Assembly (NCBI RefSeq): GCF_042675915.1
Contig: NZ_JBHTKL010000005.1
Location: 1,123,163 to 1,187,162 of the forward strand
Reading direction: 5' to 3'
Source of the DNA: Thalassobacillus_A hwangdonensis
GTDB taxonomy: Bacteria; Bacillota; Bacilli; Bacillales; Halobacillaceae
DNA length: 64,000 nucleotides
Position numbers and translations under genes: made by a program
Notes under the pieces: generated by a model
The model's input: the letters and a program-made list of their open reading frames with translations, nothing else
What the model was told of the DNA's origin: nothing
Databases searched by the model: none
Part shown: one piece after another, positions 32,733 through 41,915 of the stretch
Position numbering within the stretch: the stretch's first letter is position 1
How the letters are laid out: the number at the start of each line of letters is the position of its first letter

Positions 32733-32901
32733 TGATTTCGAGATGGTTTAAGTGTTAAGGACGTTTGGGAAGGACTCGCTTTCCTGTGGGGGAACTGCCA
32801 AGCCTCCTCAGGCTTCGCCTTGTGGGGTCTAGCCTAGCTCCTTCTCCCACGGGAGTCTCGCCCTTCCCAAACGTCCTATACCGTATGTGTTCTCGAAATC
32901 A
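32733..32901. repeat. Palindromic intergenic element, copy B (reversed) with extended arms
   Basis: Core arms GGACGTTTGGGAAGG (32759) and CCTTCCCAAACGTCC (32862) are perfect 15 bp complements. A second outer pair, TGATTTCGAGA (32733) and TCTCGAAATCA (32891), extends the symmetry. Between them, on the minus strand, lie the common blocks AGACTCCC, AGACCCC, GAGGAGGCT and GGAAAGCGA. It separates menB from menE and fills the gap 32685-32957. Confidence 0.9.
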
Positions 32902-32957
32902 CTATCAATCACCCTCACATTAAGAAAAACATAATAAAATTTGAAGGAGGGGTAGCT

Positions 32958-34457
32958 TTGAGTGACGTGATTCCACATTGGCTGGATAAGCAGGCATTTT
33001 TAAAACCGGAAGATATTGCTGTACAGACAGCTGATGGCCAGAGCCTGACCTTCCAAGAACTGAATGAGAAGAGCAGAATGTACGCTTCCTACTTCGCTGA
33101 ACACGGTATTAAGAAGGGGAGCCATGTAGGAGTCCTATCCTCCAACTGTGTGGATATGATCATAACCATACATGCATTAAGTTATATTGGAACGGTCATT
33201 GTGTTATTGAATACCCGACTCACTCCATCAGAAATCTCCTTCCAGTTAAAAGACTCAGAAGCGACTTACCTGATCACGAATACTGCACTAAAGGATAAGG
33301 GTAGGAATTCCATGGAGGGTACGGGTATTCCTCCGTATCATCTGCTCACCTATGATGAAATTCAACCATTCGAAAAAACGATTGATGTTGTAACTGAATT
33401 GGAACTCGATCAATTGTTCACGATTCTATATACATCCGGAACGACAGGCAAACCGAAAGGTGTACAGCTGACCTATGGGAATCATTGGCATAGTGCGGTT
33501 TCCTCCGCATTGAACTTGGGGCTTTCACCGAACGATAAGTGGCTTGTCTGTTTACCGATGTTCCACGTAAGTGGATTCTCTTCCGTTATAAAAAGCGCAT
33601 TGTATGGCATGCCGATCTATCTAGTGGAAGATTTCGATGAGCGCGCGGTTAATCATGCGATAAAGCATCAAGGTGTGACGATGATTTCGGTCGTTTCCCT
33701 CATGATGGAGCGCATGTTGAAAGAGCTTGGTGGTGGCGGGTATCCTGACCATTTTCGTGGGATGCTGCTTGGTGGAGGTCCTGCCCCACTTCATTTACTG
33801 GAGCAGGCAAAAGAGAAAGAGATACTTGTTTATCAAACCTACGGGATGACCGAGACCTCATCTCAAGTTGCCACACTGTCACCAGGGGTTGCATTGCAAA
33901 AAACAGGATCAGCAGGCAAAGCACTGAGCACCGCTCAGTTGAAAATTGAAAATCATCAGACTGCATGTGTGGTTGGTGAGGTTGGCGAAATCAAGGTGAA
34001 GGGACCAATGGTCACTAAAGGCTATTATAAAAGACCTGAGGCTAATTTAGAGACATTCAACGATGGATGGCTGTCTACTGGAGACCTCGGATACCTCGAT
34101 GAAGATGGGTTCCTTTTTGTAGTGGATCGTAGAAAGGATCTGATCATTTCCGGAGGAGAAAATGTCTATCCGGCGGAAATCGAAAGTGTAGTTACGGAGT
34201 TGAAAGAAGTAGTGGAGGCTGGGGTCATCGGAAAGCCAGATTCTCAATGGGGACAAGTGCCCGTTGCTTTCGTGGTGAAAGAAGAACATGCCCATTTAGG
34301 TGAAGAGGAAGTCATCAGCCATTGTAAACGGAGGCTCGCGAAATACAAGGTACCTACGACCGTCCATTTTCTCGAAGAGGTACCAAGGAATGCTTCGAAG
34401 AAAATCCTCCGTAGAAAATTAGTGGACCTCCTTTCGGAAATGGAGGGGGAAGAATGA
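32958..34457 (+). CDS. menE: o-succinylbenzoate--CoA ligase
   Basis: The 499-residue acyl-adenylate enzyme activates OSB with ATP and CoA. Motifs: YTSGTTGKPKGVQ (about 158-170), YGMTETSSQVA, STGDLGYLDEDGF, DRRKDLIISGGENVYP, and the C-terminal Lys in ASKKILRRKL. Start TTG 32958 follows GAAGGAGGGG. The stop overlaps menC (ATGA). Confidence 0.94.
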   Translation: MSDVIPHWLDKQAFLKPEDIAVQTADGQSLTFQELNEKSRMYASYFAEHGIKKGSHVGVLSSNCVDMIITIHALSYIGTVIVLLNTRLTPSEISFQLKDSEATYLITNTALKDKGRNSMEGTGIPPYHLLTYDEIQPFEKTIDVVTELELDQLFTILYTSGTTGKPKGVQLTYGNHWHSAVSSALNLGLSPNDKWLVCLPMFHVSGFSSVIKSALYGMPIYLVEDFDERAVNHAIKHQGVTMISVVSLMMERMLKELGGGGYPDHFRGMLLGGGPAPLHLLEQAKEKEILVYQTYGMTETSSQVATLSPGVALQKTGSAGKALSTAQLKIENHQTACVVGEVGEIKVKGPMVTKGYYKRPEANLETFNDGWLSTGDLGYLDEDGFLFVVDRRKDLIISGGENVYPAEIESVVTELKEVVEAGVIGKPDSQWGQVPVAFVVKEEHAHLGEEEVISHCKRRLAKYKVPTTVHFLEEVPRNASKKILRRKLVDLLSEMEGEE

Positions 34458-35554
34458 ACGTTGAGTCGGTGACATTGCGCAGAATCCGTATGCCATTGAA
34501 AAAACCGTTTGTGACCCACGCTGGTTCTGTTAAAGAGCGTGAACTCATTATCATCGAAACAGCTGACTGTGAGGGAACAACGGGGTATGGGGAAGTAACA
34601 GCCTTCTCCACCCCTTTTTATACAGCTGAAACGATCACTACTGCATGGCATATGCTTACGGACATATTCCTTCCTGCTGTCCATTGGGCGGACATCTCCC
34701 ACCCTAAGGAACTTCCTGATCGGTTAAGCGGTTTCCAGGGAAACCAAATGGCAAAAGCAGGGCTTGAAGCAAGCCTATGGGATTTGTATGCTAAACAGAA
34801 AAATGTCAGTTTGAGTAAGCTGATTGGCGGCACCAGAGAAGCCGTGGAGACAGGAGTTGTCATCAGTCTGACGGATGACTTGGAAGATGTGCTAGAAGGC
34901 TATCTTCAAGAAGGATACCAACGGTTTAAAGTGAAAGTGAACAAATATGATGAAAAAAAGATGCTGTTGAAAATTCAGGAACTTTCCCAGGGAATACCTT
35001 TGATGATTGATGGTAATGGAGTCTACCAGCAAGAGGATCTGTCTCATCTGAAAGCCTTGGATGAACTGCATTTACAAATGATTGAGCAGCCGTTCCGTCC
35101 TGGAGACTTCTATTTGCACCAAACGCTGCAGAAAGAAATGGACACTCCGGTTTGTCTAGATGAATCGATTTCAAGTTATGATGATGCATTCCAAGCGCTC
35201 TCGATGGATAGTTGTCGGATTATCAATATTAAAGCAAGCAGGGTAGGAGGCCTTTCGGAAGCGATTGCCATCCATGACCTTTGCGTTGAATCGAACGTGC
35301 CTGTATGGTGCGGTGGGATGGTCGAGAGTGGAATTTCACGGGCTCACAACATTGCACTTGCCAGCCTGCCGGGCTTTTCAATTCCTGGGGATATATCTTC
35401 TTCCTCAAGGTTTTGGGAGCGAGATCTCATCCAACCTGAAGTGTTTGTTGAAAAAGGCAGTATTGCTGTGCCTGAAAAGCCTGGTATCGGTTTCAATATT
35501 GATTATGAATACCTCGACTATATTACTACCGAGTCGTTCACTTTTCACAAATGA
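34454..35554 (+). CDS. menC: o-succinylbenzoate synthase
   Basis: The 366-residue enolase-superfamily enzyme dehydrates SHCHC to OSB. The catalytic K-x-K is in RFKVKVNKY, metal ligands are Asp in IDGNG, Glu in MIEQPF and Asp in CLDESIS, and the second Lys is in INIKASRVGG. It is translationally coupled to menE. Its TGA lies in a Fur box for the next gene. Confidence 0.93.
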   Translation: MNVESVTLRRIRMPLKKPFVTHAGSVKERELIIIETADCEGTTGYGEVTAFSTPFYTAETITTAWHMLTDIFLPAVHWADISHPKELPDRLSGFQGNQMAKAGLEASLWDLYAKQKNVSLSKLIGGTREAVETGVVISLTDDLEDVLEGYLQEGYQRFKVKVNKYDEKKMLLKIQELSQGIPLMIDGNGVYQQEDLSHLKALDELHLQMIEQPFRPGDFYLHQTLQKEMDTPVCLDESISSYDDAFQALSMDSCRIINIKASRVGGLSEAIAIHDLCVESNVPVWCGGMVESGISRAHNIALASLPGFSIPGDISSSSRFWERDLIQPEVFVEKGSIAVPEKPGIGFNIDYEYLDYITTESFTFHK

Positions 35555-35601
35555 AAATGATTATCATATTCATTGACACCGTACATCCATCCTTTTACAC
35601 T
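35552..35601 (+). promoter_or_regulatory. Fur box and SigA promoter
   Basis: TGAAAATGATTATCA (35552-35566) matches the 7-1-7 Fur consensus TGATAAT-N-ATTATCA at 14 of 15 bases and overlaps the menC stop. TTGACA (35573), 17 bp, TACACT (35596) follow, so Fur bound here would sit just upstream of and against the -35. Confidence 0.82.
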
Positions 35602-35661
35602 TGAATAGGAAAGAAATTTGTCCGGTAACATAGACTAGGATAGATGGATATTGAGGTGAGC

Positions 35662-36417
35662 ATGATGCAAAAATTGACACCAGCAGAAGAAGCTTTTCTG
35701 GACGATCATTTCCGCTATCTCTCGATGGCTTATCAAGGGCAGCAGCCCCTTGAAATTGTAGATGGAAGTCAGTTAGAAACGAAACAGGATCTTCAACACG
35801 TGCTGGACCGCATACATGTATTTATGGAATCTGAGCTGATGCTGACGACAGCTTCTATATTTGCAAAGCGTTATGCTTATTACATGGTGACTGGGCCACT
35901 CGCGTTAATGTCTGCTTTCGATAAATTCCCTGATGTACGCTTTGAAAATTTTCGATTTGTCCGAATGGATGAAGCGAAAAAGTGGCTTCCTAAATTCGAA
36001 TTGATCGATAAGACTGTCAGCACACCTGGTGAAGGTGAGCGAAGAGAATGGGTAAAGAACAGTCTAGAAACGTTATTCAAACAGAATGTAAGGCCGCTAT
36101 TCCTTCATTTGAATCAAATGACTCGATTATCAATGAACGTGTTATGGGAGAACTTCGCGATTTATTTATACTGGTTCTATGAGCTCGAGGCACAGAAACT
36201 ATTCGAGGGTGAGCAATTAGCCAGAATCCGTGATGACTTCCATATGATGCTGAATGAATTTGATGGCGACGTTTTCGGAGAAGAGGAAAATCCATTCTTT
36301 TACTTCCAGTATCAAACGAAGAAACCGACAGGCAAACGAGAACGGAAGTATTGCTGTCTCACCTATCGCAAGAACGAATCCAGCGGATACTGCAAAACAT
36401 GTCCTCACCGTTGCTAA
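35662..36417 (+). CDS. FhuF-like siderophore-iron reductase
   Basis: The 251-residue protein ends in a Cys cluster C231-C232-x11-C244-x2-C247 (YCCLTYR to YCKTCP), the [2Fe-2S] site of FhuF-type ferric-siderophore reductases, which release iron from imported siderophores in the cytosol. The main domain fits the FhuF/IucC-like fold. ATG 35662 or 35665 follows TGAGGTGAG. The Fur box upstream supports an iron-starvation role. No siderophore transporter adjoins it. Confidence 0.83.
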   Translation: MMQKLTPAEEAFLDDHFRYLSMAYQGQQPLEIVDGSQLETKQDLQHVLDRIHVFMESELMLTTASIFAKRYAYYMVTGPLALMSAFDKFPDVRFENFRFVRMDEAKKWLPKFELIDKTVSTPGEGERREWVKNSLETLFKQNVRPLFLHLNQMTRLSMNVLWENFAIYLYWFYELEAQKLFEGEQLARIRDDFHMMLNEFDGDVFGEEENPFFYFQYQTKKPTGKRERKYCCLTYRKNESSGYCKTCPHRC

Positions 36418-36502
36418 AAGCAGCCGTGGGGATATTTTTTTCATATATCGCATGGTTTTCCCTCAGTCTGTATAACCTAAGGGCAGAGTGAGGAGTGATT
36501 GT

Positions 36503-36829
36503 ATGGAAAAAGAGAAGTATTATGTGAATTTGGGCACCCAGGAAATTTCCCTCAACCATGATGCAAATAATGATGACTTCATCATCCAGGCCACACCGGA
36601 AGAAATCATCGAATTAAGGACGGTTTTCGATGAAATGTATATCGCAGATGAATGGAGTTTCTACAGGTCTCATGTGCCTGCCCGTCCTTATCATAAGGAT
36701 AAGTCGAATGATGAATATGACGAAGGGATGAAAAGAGCGTTTCGTATGCTGCATGATCTAGGCGATGAGACGACGAAGCACCATATCGAGAGTATGGGTG
36801 TGCTCGAAGAATATACCCAAGACGATTAA
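36503..36829 (+). CDS. Conserved hypothetical acidic protein
   Basis: A 108-residue soluble protein, strongly acidic, with NHDANNDDFIIQATPEEIIEL and a His-rich SHVPARPYHKDKS segment. I recognise it as the type of hypothetical protein found near ytkD in Bacillaceae but can give no function. ATG 36503 follows AGGAG; GTG 36488 in frame is less likely. Confidence 0.7.
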   Translation: MEKEKYYVNLGTQEISLNHDANNDDFIIQATPEEIIELRTVFDEMYIADEWSFYRSHVPARPYHKDKSNDEYDEGMKRAFRMLHDLGDETTKHHIESMGVLEEYTQDD

Positions 36830-36862
36830 AAGCGGTGAGGCATCCAGCCTCACCGCTTTTTT
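36828..36862. terminator. Bidirectional terminator at 36.8 kb
   Basis: AAAAGCGGTGAGGC pairs perfectly with GCCTCACCGCTTTT around ATCCA. Confidence 0.9.
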
Positions 36863-36875
36863 GTGTTCCTGATAT

Positions 36876-37685
36876 TCACTCATGACCTAAGCCTGGTAGT
36901 TCCTCGGCCTGTTCCATCACTTCATCTGGTACTTTAATATTCTTCACTTGATTGAACTTGCTGTACACAGCATTGATTTTTTGATTGATGGTTGTACGTT
37001 CACCATTTTCTTCAAGTTCGATTTCGAGTTCCATATCAAGTTTCTCAGGATAGTATTTTTCCTTATCAATCGTATAGTTGAAAGATAGCTGATTCGTCGT
37101 AAGCCCTTCAAACATTTCTTCATTGAACTGACCTTCAGGGAGATTTTCTTTCATGATTGCCTGGACCAATTTGTTGACTTTTTCACCTTCAGCATCAAAG
37201 GTAAGTATGTAGGAGTCTTCTTTATTCTCTAGGGAGAAGTCTTCTGAGTATTCCTTAAGCAATTCCATCTGTTCACTGGGATTTTGCTGCATGTTCCCCA
37301 TCTGATTAAGATCTTCCAGTAATTTTTCAGGGGCTTTATACCATTTGGTTTCCCCGTTCATTGATTCATTGAGGTATAGAGCCTCTTCTGTATAATACAT
37401 CTCTATTTTCTGCCCCATCATCTCCATCGTCTGATGAAACGCTGAGGGTTCCACTTGAATGTCAGAGGACAGGCTTGTGGTAGTGTTCATGCCGGGGAAG
37501 TCTTCCATTCCTTCCATCGTGATCTCCTGGTCCATCGTTGCCTCCATGTGGAAGCTTTCCAATTTTTCGCTTGCTTTGACTGCCTTTTGGAAGAGTTCTC
37601 CTGCTTCCTCTGATTCTGTCTTGCTGCATGCTGATAGAGCGATCAAAGCCAGAAGCATAAAAGTAGTGAAAGTCCATTTCTTCAT
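36876..37685 (-). CDS. Lipoprotein of the DUF6612/LppX-like type
   Basis: The 269-residue precursor has a signal peptide and lipobox ALSAC (Cys20). The mature part, with repeated Met/Glu-rich strands (FHMEATMDQEITMEGMEDF in part) and PSAFHQTMEMMGQKIEMYY, resembles outer-surface lipoproteins of the DUF6612 group that adopt an LolA/LppX-like half-barrel. It may bind a hydrophobic ligand. ATG 37685 has AGGAGG. Divergent from the next gene. Confidence 0.7.
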   Translation of the reverse strand: MKKWTFTTFMLLALIALSACSKTESEEAGELFQKAVKASEKLESFHMEATMDQEITMEGMEDFPGMNTTTSLSSDIQVEPSAFHQTMEMMGQKIEMYYTEEALYLNESMNGETKWYKAPEKLLEDLNQMGNMQQNPSEQMELLKEYSEDFSLENKEDSYILTFDAEGEKVNKLVQAIMKENLPEGQFNEEMFEGLTTNQLSFNYTIDKEKYYPEKLDMELEIELEENGERTTINQKINAVYSKFNQVKNIKVPDEVMEQAEELPGLGHE

Positions 37686-37813
37686 TGCATTTCCTCCTAT
37701 TTGATTGTTGTAGTCGTAAAGTTTCATTTCCAACCGCTTTGCCGATAGACGTTTATGGGGTTTTTCATAAAGGAATACTACCTTATGAAAGCCTTCTTCA
37801 AAGGGGGATAAAG

Positions 37814-38413
37814 ATGAGAAATTACGACAAAAAGACGAAGCACCTACGCTACGGAATGCTATTCCTGATCGCAATGTTAACCATCACGATTAATAGTGAC
37901 ACTGGGATAAATGCGGAAAGTCCGCAAGACATAGCACTTCATTCTAAGGCTGACTTAACTATACAAGATAAAAAAGAGCCTTTACAAGGTGATGTTCATA
38001 AGGAAAGGGAAAATGAGTCGAAAGAAGTCGAACAACTTGACCATGAACTGATTGTGGAGCTTACAGAAGGCTTCATGAATCAGCTCGTTCAACCTGTCGA
38101 TGAAGCGAATAAAGTGAAGAACTATGATTCTAAAGACTCGTTACTTAGTGATTTTGAACCTTATTCAAGCATAGAGGTTGCCCGAACCTATGTAGATTAT
38201 TACTATAAAGAAGACCAGGAAGGATTGTATATCCGTCCTACCGAAACACCTCCATGGTTTGTAAATGAAGCACCTTATGATAACATCAAACTAGATGATC
38301 GTCATTTCCGTATAAAGCAGACGAATAAAAGTGAACTTTATGGTGAATACACCATCCAAATCGACTTTGAATATGATGGAGCGTGGAAGATCACCCGGAT
38401 TGAACATTTGTAA
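37814..38413 (+). CDS. Secreted or membrane-anchored hypothetical protein
   Basis: A 199-residue protein with an N-terminal signal-type helix (about 12-30, YGMLFLIAMLTITI) and an acidic extracytoplasmic part ending in IQIDFEYDGAWKITRIEHL, which looks like the last strands of an NTF2-like or DUF domain. Not recognised. ATG 37814 follows AAAGGGGG; the frame is open 43 codons upstream but overlaps the divergent gene. Confidence 0.65.
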   Translation: MRNYDKKTKHLRYGMLFLIAMLTITINSDTGINAESPQDIALHSKADLTIQDKKEPLQGDVHKERENESKEVEQLDHELIVELTEGFMNQLVQPVDEANKVKNYDSKDSLLSDFEPYSSIEVARTYVDYYYKEDQEGLYIRPTETPPWFVNEAPYDNIKLDDRHFRIKQTNKSELYGEYTIQIDFEYDGAWKITRIEHL

Positions 38414-38448
38414 TACTACGATGCAGAGTAAAAGGCAGTTGAAATGAG

Positions 38449-38919
38449 ATGAAAACATTCAAGGATTACTATAGCAATGTGGTCAAGCTTTCATTTGATG
38501 ACCACCCTTTTTCCAAGGCACCTAAGCATGTCTGGATCATTTGCCAATATGAAGGGAAATGGTTACTTACCCATCATAAGGACCGGGGACTGGAGTTTCC
38601 TGGAGGAAAAGTGGAACAAGGGGAAACAGCAAGGGAAGCAGCAATTCGAGAAGTGAAAGAAGAAACAGGTGCGACGATTGAAGCCCTCACGTACATTGGC
38701 CAATATTTCGTAGATGGCAAAGGTGGAAAGATCATAAAAAACATCTATTTTGCCAGAATCAAAGAACTGGAGCAGCAGGAGACCTACTTTGAAACGCATG
38801 GCCCTGTACTTCTGGAGGAACTGCCTGAAAATCTGAAGCAAAATGCAAAATACAGCTTCATGATGAAAGACGGCGTCCTGCCGAACAGTCTCGCTCAAAT
38901 CAATGAATTGAAGTTATAA
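38449..38919 (+). CDS. ytkD: Nudix nucleoside triphosphate phosphohydrolase (YtkD)
   Basis: The 156-residue protein carries a full Nudix box: GGKVEQGETAREAAIREVKEETGA, cited in part as G-x5-E-x7-REVKEETG (residues about 49-71). YtkD of B. subtilis hydrolyses purine nucleoside triphosphates, including oxidised ones, protecting from mutation. Start ATG 38449. Followed by a bidirectional terminator and the ytl transporter genes on the other strand, as in B. subtilis. Confidence 0.9.
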   Translation: MKTFKDYYSNVVKLSFDDHPFSKAPKHVWIICQYEGKWLLTHHKDRGLEFPGGKVEQGETAREAAIREVKEETGATIEALTYIGQYFVDGKGGKIIKNIYFARIKELEQQETYFETHGPVLLEELPENLKQNAKYSFMMKDGVLPNSLAQINELKL

Positions 38920-38920
38920 G

Positions 38921-38954
38921 AAAGCAAGCAGGTACGCACCCTGCTTGCTTTTTT
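38921..38954. terminator. Terminator between ytkD and ytlD
   Basis: AAAGCAAGCAGG pairs with CCTGCTTGCTTT, then T on the plus strand. Confidence 0.88.
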
Positions 38955-38966
38955 CATGCTTATCAC

Positions 38967-39770
38967 TCAGTACTTGATCAGCTTCTTTTCCAATCGCTCG
39001 ACCAGCTGGTACATGATCGCAGCAAAGATTGCGATGAACATGAGACTGAAGAGGACCAGTGTAAAGTCGAAGACCTGGAACCCGTAGATGATTAAGTATC
39101 CAAGACCTTGCTTTGAAACAAGGAATTCACCGACGATGACCCCAACCCATGACAAACCTACATTCACTTTCAAAGTGGAAATCATCGTTGGGAAGGAGGC
39201 CGGGAAAATCACTTCCCTGAAGCACTGCCACTTCGTTGCCCCGAAACTTTGCAGCACTTTGAGATAATTTCTATCAATGCCTTTGAAAGATGCATAGACG
39301 ACTAAAGTCGTAATAATCACAGAAATGATCGCACCCATTGCAATGATTGACAGGTACCCAGGTCCAAGAGCGACGATGATGATCGGTCCTAATGCAACTT
39401 TAGGCATCGCGTTCAATATGACGAGATACGGGTCCATGATTTTCGAAAAGCGTTCAGACCACCAAAGAAGCGCTGCCAGTACGATTCCGGCAATCGTACC
39501 GAGGATGAATCCTGCAATCGTTTCAAATAAAGTGACCTGCACATGGACCCACAACGAACCATCTCCGACTTTATCAAAGAACATTTGACCGATCTTCCAA
39601 GGAGAACTGAATAACAATGGATCAATTAATCTGAACCTGCTTGTAAGCTCCCACAGTACAAAGAAAATGAACAGAATCGCCAACTGCCAAAAACGGACCG
39701 TATAGGTTTCTTTCTTCAGTCTGCCAAGGTATTCCTGATGCAGTTCTAAGTCAGATTTTTTCTGTTTCAA
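38967..39770 (-). CDS. ytlD: ABC transporter permease (YtlD)
   Basis: The 267-residue permease has six helices and the BPD_transp_1 loop VLQSFGATKWQCFREVIFPAS (cited in part), which docks with the ATPase. It belongs to the nitrate/sulfonate/taurine (SsuC-like) group. The start is a TTG at 39770, inside ytlC, with AAGGAG ten bases upstream. It forms an operon ytlA-ytlC-ytlD. Confidence 0.9.
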   Translation of the reverse strand: MKQKKSDLELHQEYLGRLKKETYTVRFWQLAILFIFFVLWELTSRFRLIDPLLFSSPWKIGQMFFDKVGDGSLWVHVQVTLFETIAGFILGTIAGIVLAALLWWSERFSKIMDPYLVILNAMPKVALGPIIIVALGPGYLSIIAMGAIISVIITTLVVYASFKGIDRNYLKVLQSFGATKWQCFREVIFPASFPTMISTLKVNVGLSWVGVIVGEFLVSKQGLGYLIIYGFQVFDFTLVLFSLMFIAIFAAIMYQLVERLEKKLIKY

Positions 39771-40527
39771 GCGCGCTCATCTCCTTCCAAATTTCATCAA
39801 AGATTCCTTGGAAGGAGGGATGCTGTCTCGCTTGGAAAGGGGGGAGTTCACGAAGGTCGGACGGTACAGTGAAAATCTGTTTGATTTCTCCCGGCCTCGC
39901 TTTCAGCAGGATGATGCGGTCGCTCATGACAATGGCCTCGCTGATATCATGGGTGACCAGGATCGCTGCCTTTTCATACTGTTTCAGCAATCCCGAGACG
40001 AAATCCTCAAGCCGCAGCTTCGTTTGGAAATCCAAGGCGGAGAAAGGTTCATCGAGCAACAGGATTTTTGGCTCAGTGATTAGCGTACGTGCCAGGGCAG
40101 CACGCTGACGCATTCCTCCTGACAATTCTCCTGGATAATGATTGACGGTAGGCTCAAGACCAACTTCCTTCAGTAAGTCAAGCGCCCTCAGTTCCATCTT
40201 TGTATTCACTTGATGCGTAATTTTAGGACCTAACATGACGTTTTCTTTAATTGTCTTCCATGGAAATAGATAGTCCTGCTGGAGCATATAGCCCATGTCG
40301 ACAGTGTTAGCTTCACCATTGGAGGAATCGATCTCGATTTTCCCGCTTGTAGGCGGAATCAACCCGGCTATGATAGAAAGCAGTGTAGTTTTACCACAGC
40401 CACTAGGGCCGAGGATGGAGATGAATTCCCCATCCTCAAGGGTGAAGCTGATATTTTCCAGCGCTTTTGTATAGTCCTGTTTTGTATAATAGTGATGGGA
40501 AATTTGGTTGACGGTCAGCAAGGACAC
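39751..40527 (-). CDS. ytlC: ABC transporter ATP-binding protein (YtlC)
   Basis: The 258-residue ATPase has Walker A GPSGCGKTT, Q-loop MLQQDYLFPW, signature LSGGMRQRAALAR, Walker B ILLLDEPFSALD and the H-loop VTHDISEA. It is SsuB/TauB-like. GTG 40527 follows AGGAGGAATTCCA. The substrate is not revealed by the ATPase. Confidence 0.92.
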   Translation of the reverse strand: MSLLTVNQISHHYYTKQDYTKALENISFTLEDGEFISILGPSGCGKTTLLSIIAGLIPPTSGKIEIDSSNGEANTVDMGYMLQQDYLFPWKTIKENVMLGPKITHQVNTKMELRALDLLKEVGLEPTVNHYPGELSGGMRQRAALARTLITEPKILLLDEPFSALDFQTKLRLEDFVSGLLKQYEKAAILVTHDISEAIVMSDRIILLKARPGEIKQIFTVPSDLRELPPFQARQHPSFQGIFDEIWKEMSALETEKI

Positions 40528-40538
40528 TGGAATTCCTC

Positions 40539-41531
40539 CTACTCGTTGATGATTTCTTCCGCTATCTCTGTATTCACAAGGTCAGCATGAGGTACATCCT
40601 CAGGCAATTCTCCTGCTTCATCCATGATTGCTTTCAAGTTGTTCCATTCTTCTTCATCGAGGATCGGATCAGTTGCAAAAGAACCTTGACTCTTATAACG
40701 GTCAACTACAGTCGTGATCAAATCCAATTCCGTATCTTCAAAATATGGCTGGATGAGCTTAGCTGTCTCTTCAGCCGGTTGTTCTTCCACCCATTTCTGA
40801 GCTTTATAGACTGCACGGGTGAACTTCTTGATCGCTTCCTCATCTTCGTCGATCATGCTCGCTTTTGCCATGAATACCGTATATGGGACATGACCGGATT
40901 CCTCACCGAAGCTGGCAATGATATGGCCGACACCTTCTTTTTCAAAGATACTCGCAGTTGGTTCGAATAGCTGGACGTAATCACCTGTACCTGAAGCAAA
41001 TGCACTTGGTATATTGGCGAAATCAATATTTTGGATCAATTCTAGATCCTGTTGGGGATCGATTCCGTTCTGTTTAAGCACGTACTCTCCTACCATCTGT
41101 GGCATACCGCCTTTACGCTGTCCAAGGAAGGTGCTGCCCTTCAAGTCTTCCCATTTGAAGTCTGTCACTTCTTCTCTGGCGACAAGGAACGTACCATCTG
41201 TCTGCGTCAGCTGCGCGAAGTTGATGACGGGATCATTCGCTTCTCTTGCTTTCACATAAATGGAGGTTTCAGAACCGACAAGGGCAATGTCTGCTCCATC
41301 AGATAATAGCGTCGTCATCGTCTTATCTCCGCCCCAAGTTGTTGTCAGCTCGACTTCCAATCCTTCATCTTCAAAAAAACCTTTCTCCAACGCTACATAT
41401 TGCGGGGCATAAAAAATCGAGCGGGTTACTTCTGCTACTTTCAATTTTGTCGTTTGCTGCCCACAGGCGCTCAATGCAACGGTTAGAAAGAGGGTTAACA
41501 GTGCAATTCCTATCACTTTAAGTTTTTTCAT
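40539..41531 (-). CDS. ytlA: ABC transporter substrate-binding lipoprotein (YtlA)
   Basis: The 330-residue precursor has lipobox ALSAC (Cys23) and an NMT1/SsuA-type periplasmic-binding fold: IFYAPQYVALEKGFFEDEGL and KGSTFLGQRKGGMPQMV. Such proteins bind aliphatic sulfonates, nitrate-like anions or thiamine-precursor pyrimidines; I cannot choose. No riboswitch (TPP, SAM) was seen upstream. ATG 41531 follows AGGAGGAAGC. Confidence 0.88.
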   Translation of the reverse strand: MKKLKVIGIALLTLFLTVALSACGQQTTKLKVAEVTRSIFYAPQYVALEKGFFEDEGLEVELTTTWGGDKTMTTLLSDGADIALVGSETSIYVKAREANDPVINFAQLTQTDGTFLVAREEVTDFKWEDLKGSTFLGQRKGGMPQMVGEYVLKQNGIDPQQDLELIQNIDFANIPSAFASGTGDYVQLFEPTASIFEKEGVGHIIASFGEESGHVPYTVFMAKASMIDEDEEAIKKFTRAVYKAQKWVEEQPAEETAKLIQPYFEDTELDLITTVVDRYKSQGSFATDPILDEEEWNNLKAIMDEAGELPEDVPHADLVNTEIAEEIINE

Positions 41532-41649
41532 ACGGAAGCTTCCTCCTGTTTAGTAAGGTCAAATCACTAAGATAGCTTATGTTGGAGGGAAAATATGTGT
41601 GAATGCCTAAATCAGGAAAGGGGAGAAGGGGATTTCGATAGGGGGAGTT

Positions 41650-41773
41650 GGGGTGTTTGGAAAACGATTCGCTTTCCTGCGGTGATGGCGGCAAGCCTCC
41701 TCGAGCTATCGCTCTGTGGGGTCTTGCCAGCCAGTCTATTACCGCGGGAGTCTCACCGTTTTCCTAACACCCC
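41650..41773. repeat. Palindromic intergenic element, copy C (reversed)
   Basis: Arms GGGGTGTTTGGAAAACG and CGTTTTCCTAACACCCC pair at 16 of 17 positions. The interior, read on the minus strand, has AGACTCCCGCGG, AGACCCCACAGAGCGA, GAGGAGGCTTGCCG and GGAAAGCGA. It lies between ytlA and pckA; the gap 41532-41915 holds only this and the pckA terminator. Confidence 0.9.
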
Positions 41774-41829
41774 ACACATAATAGAATTAAACCAACCTTC
41801 ACACCTATCTCAAGCAAACTTCTTAAATG

Positions 41830-41876
41830 CATAAAAAGAAAAAGCGGATGCTCCCTGGTGGGAACATCCGCTTTTC
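41830..41876 (-). terminator. Terminator of pckA
   Basis: AAAAGCGGATG-TTCCC and its partner (one mismatch) with TTTTTCTTTTT on the minus strand. Confidence 0.85.
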
Positions 41877-41915
41877 ATCTATTTCATATTGGAGATGGGG
41901 AACAATATTCAGGTG

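Noticed and set aside
41532..41915. TPP or SAM riboswitch controlling the ytlACD importer
   Set aside because: The upstream DNA holds only the palindromic element and the pckA terminator; none of the conserved riboswitch blocks is found.
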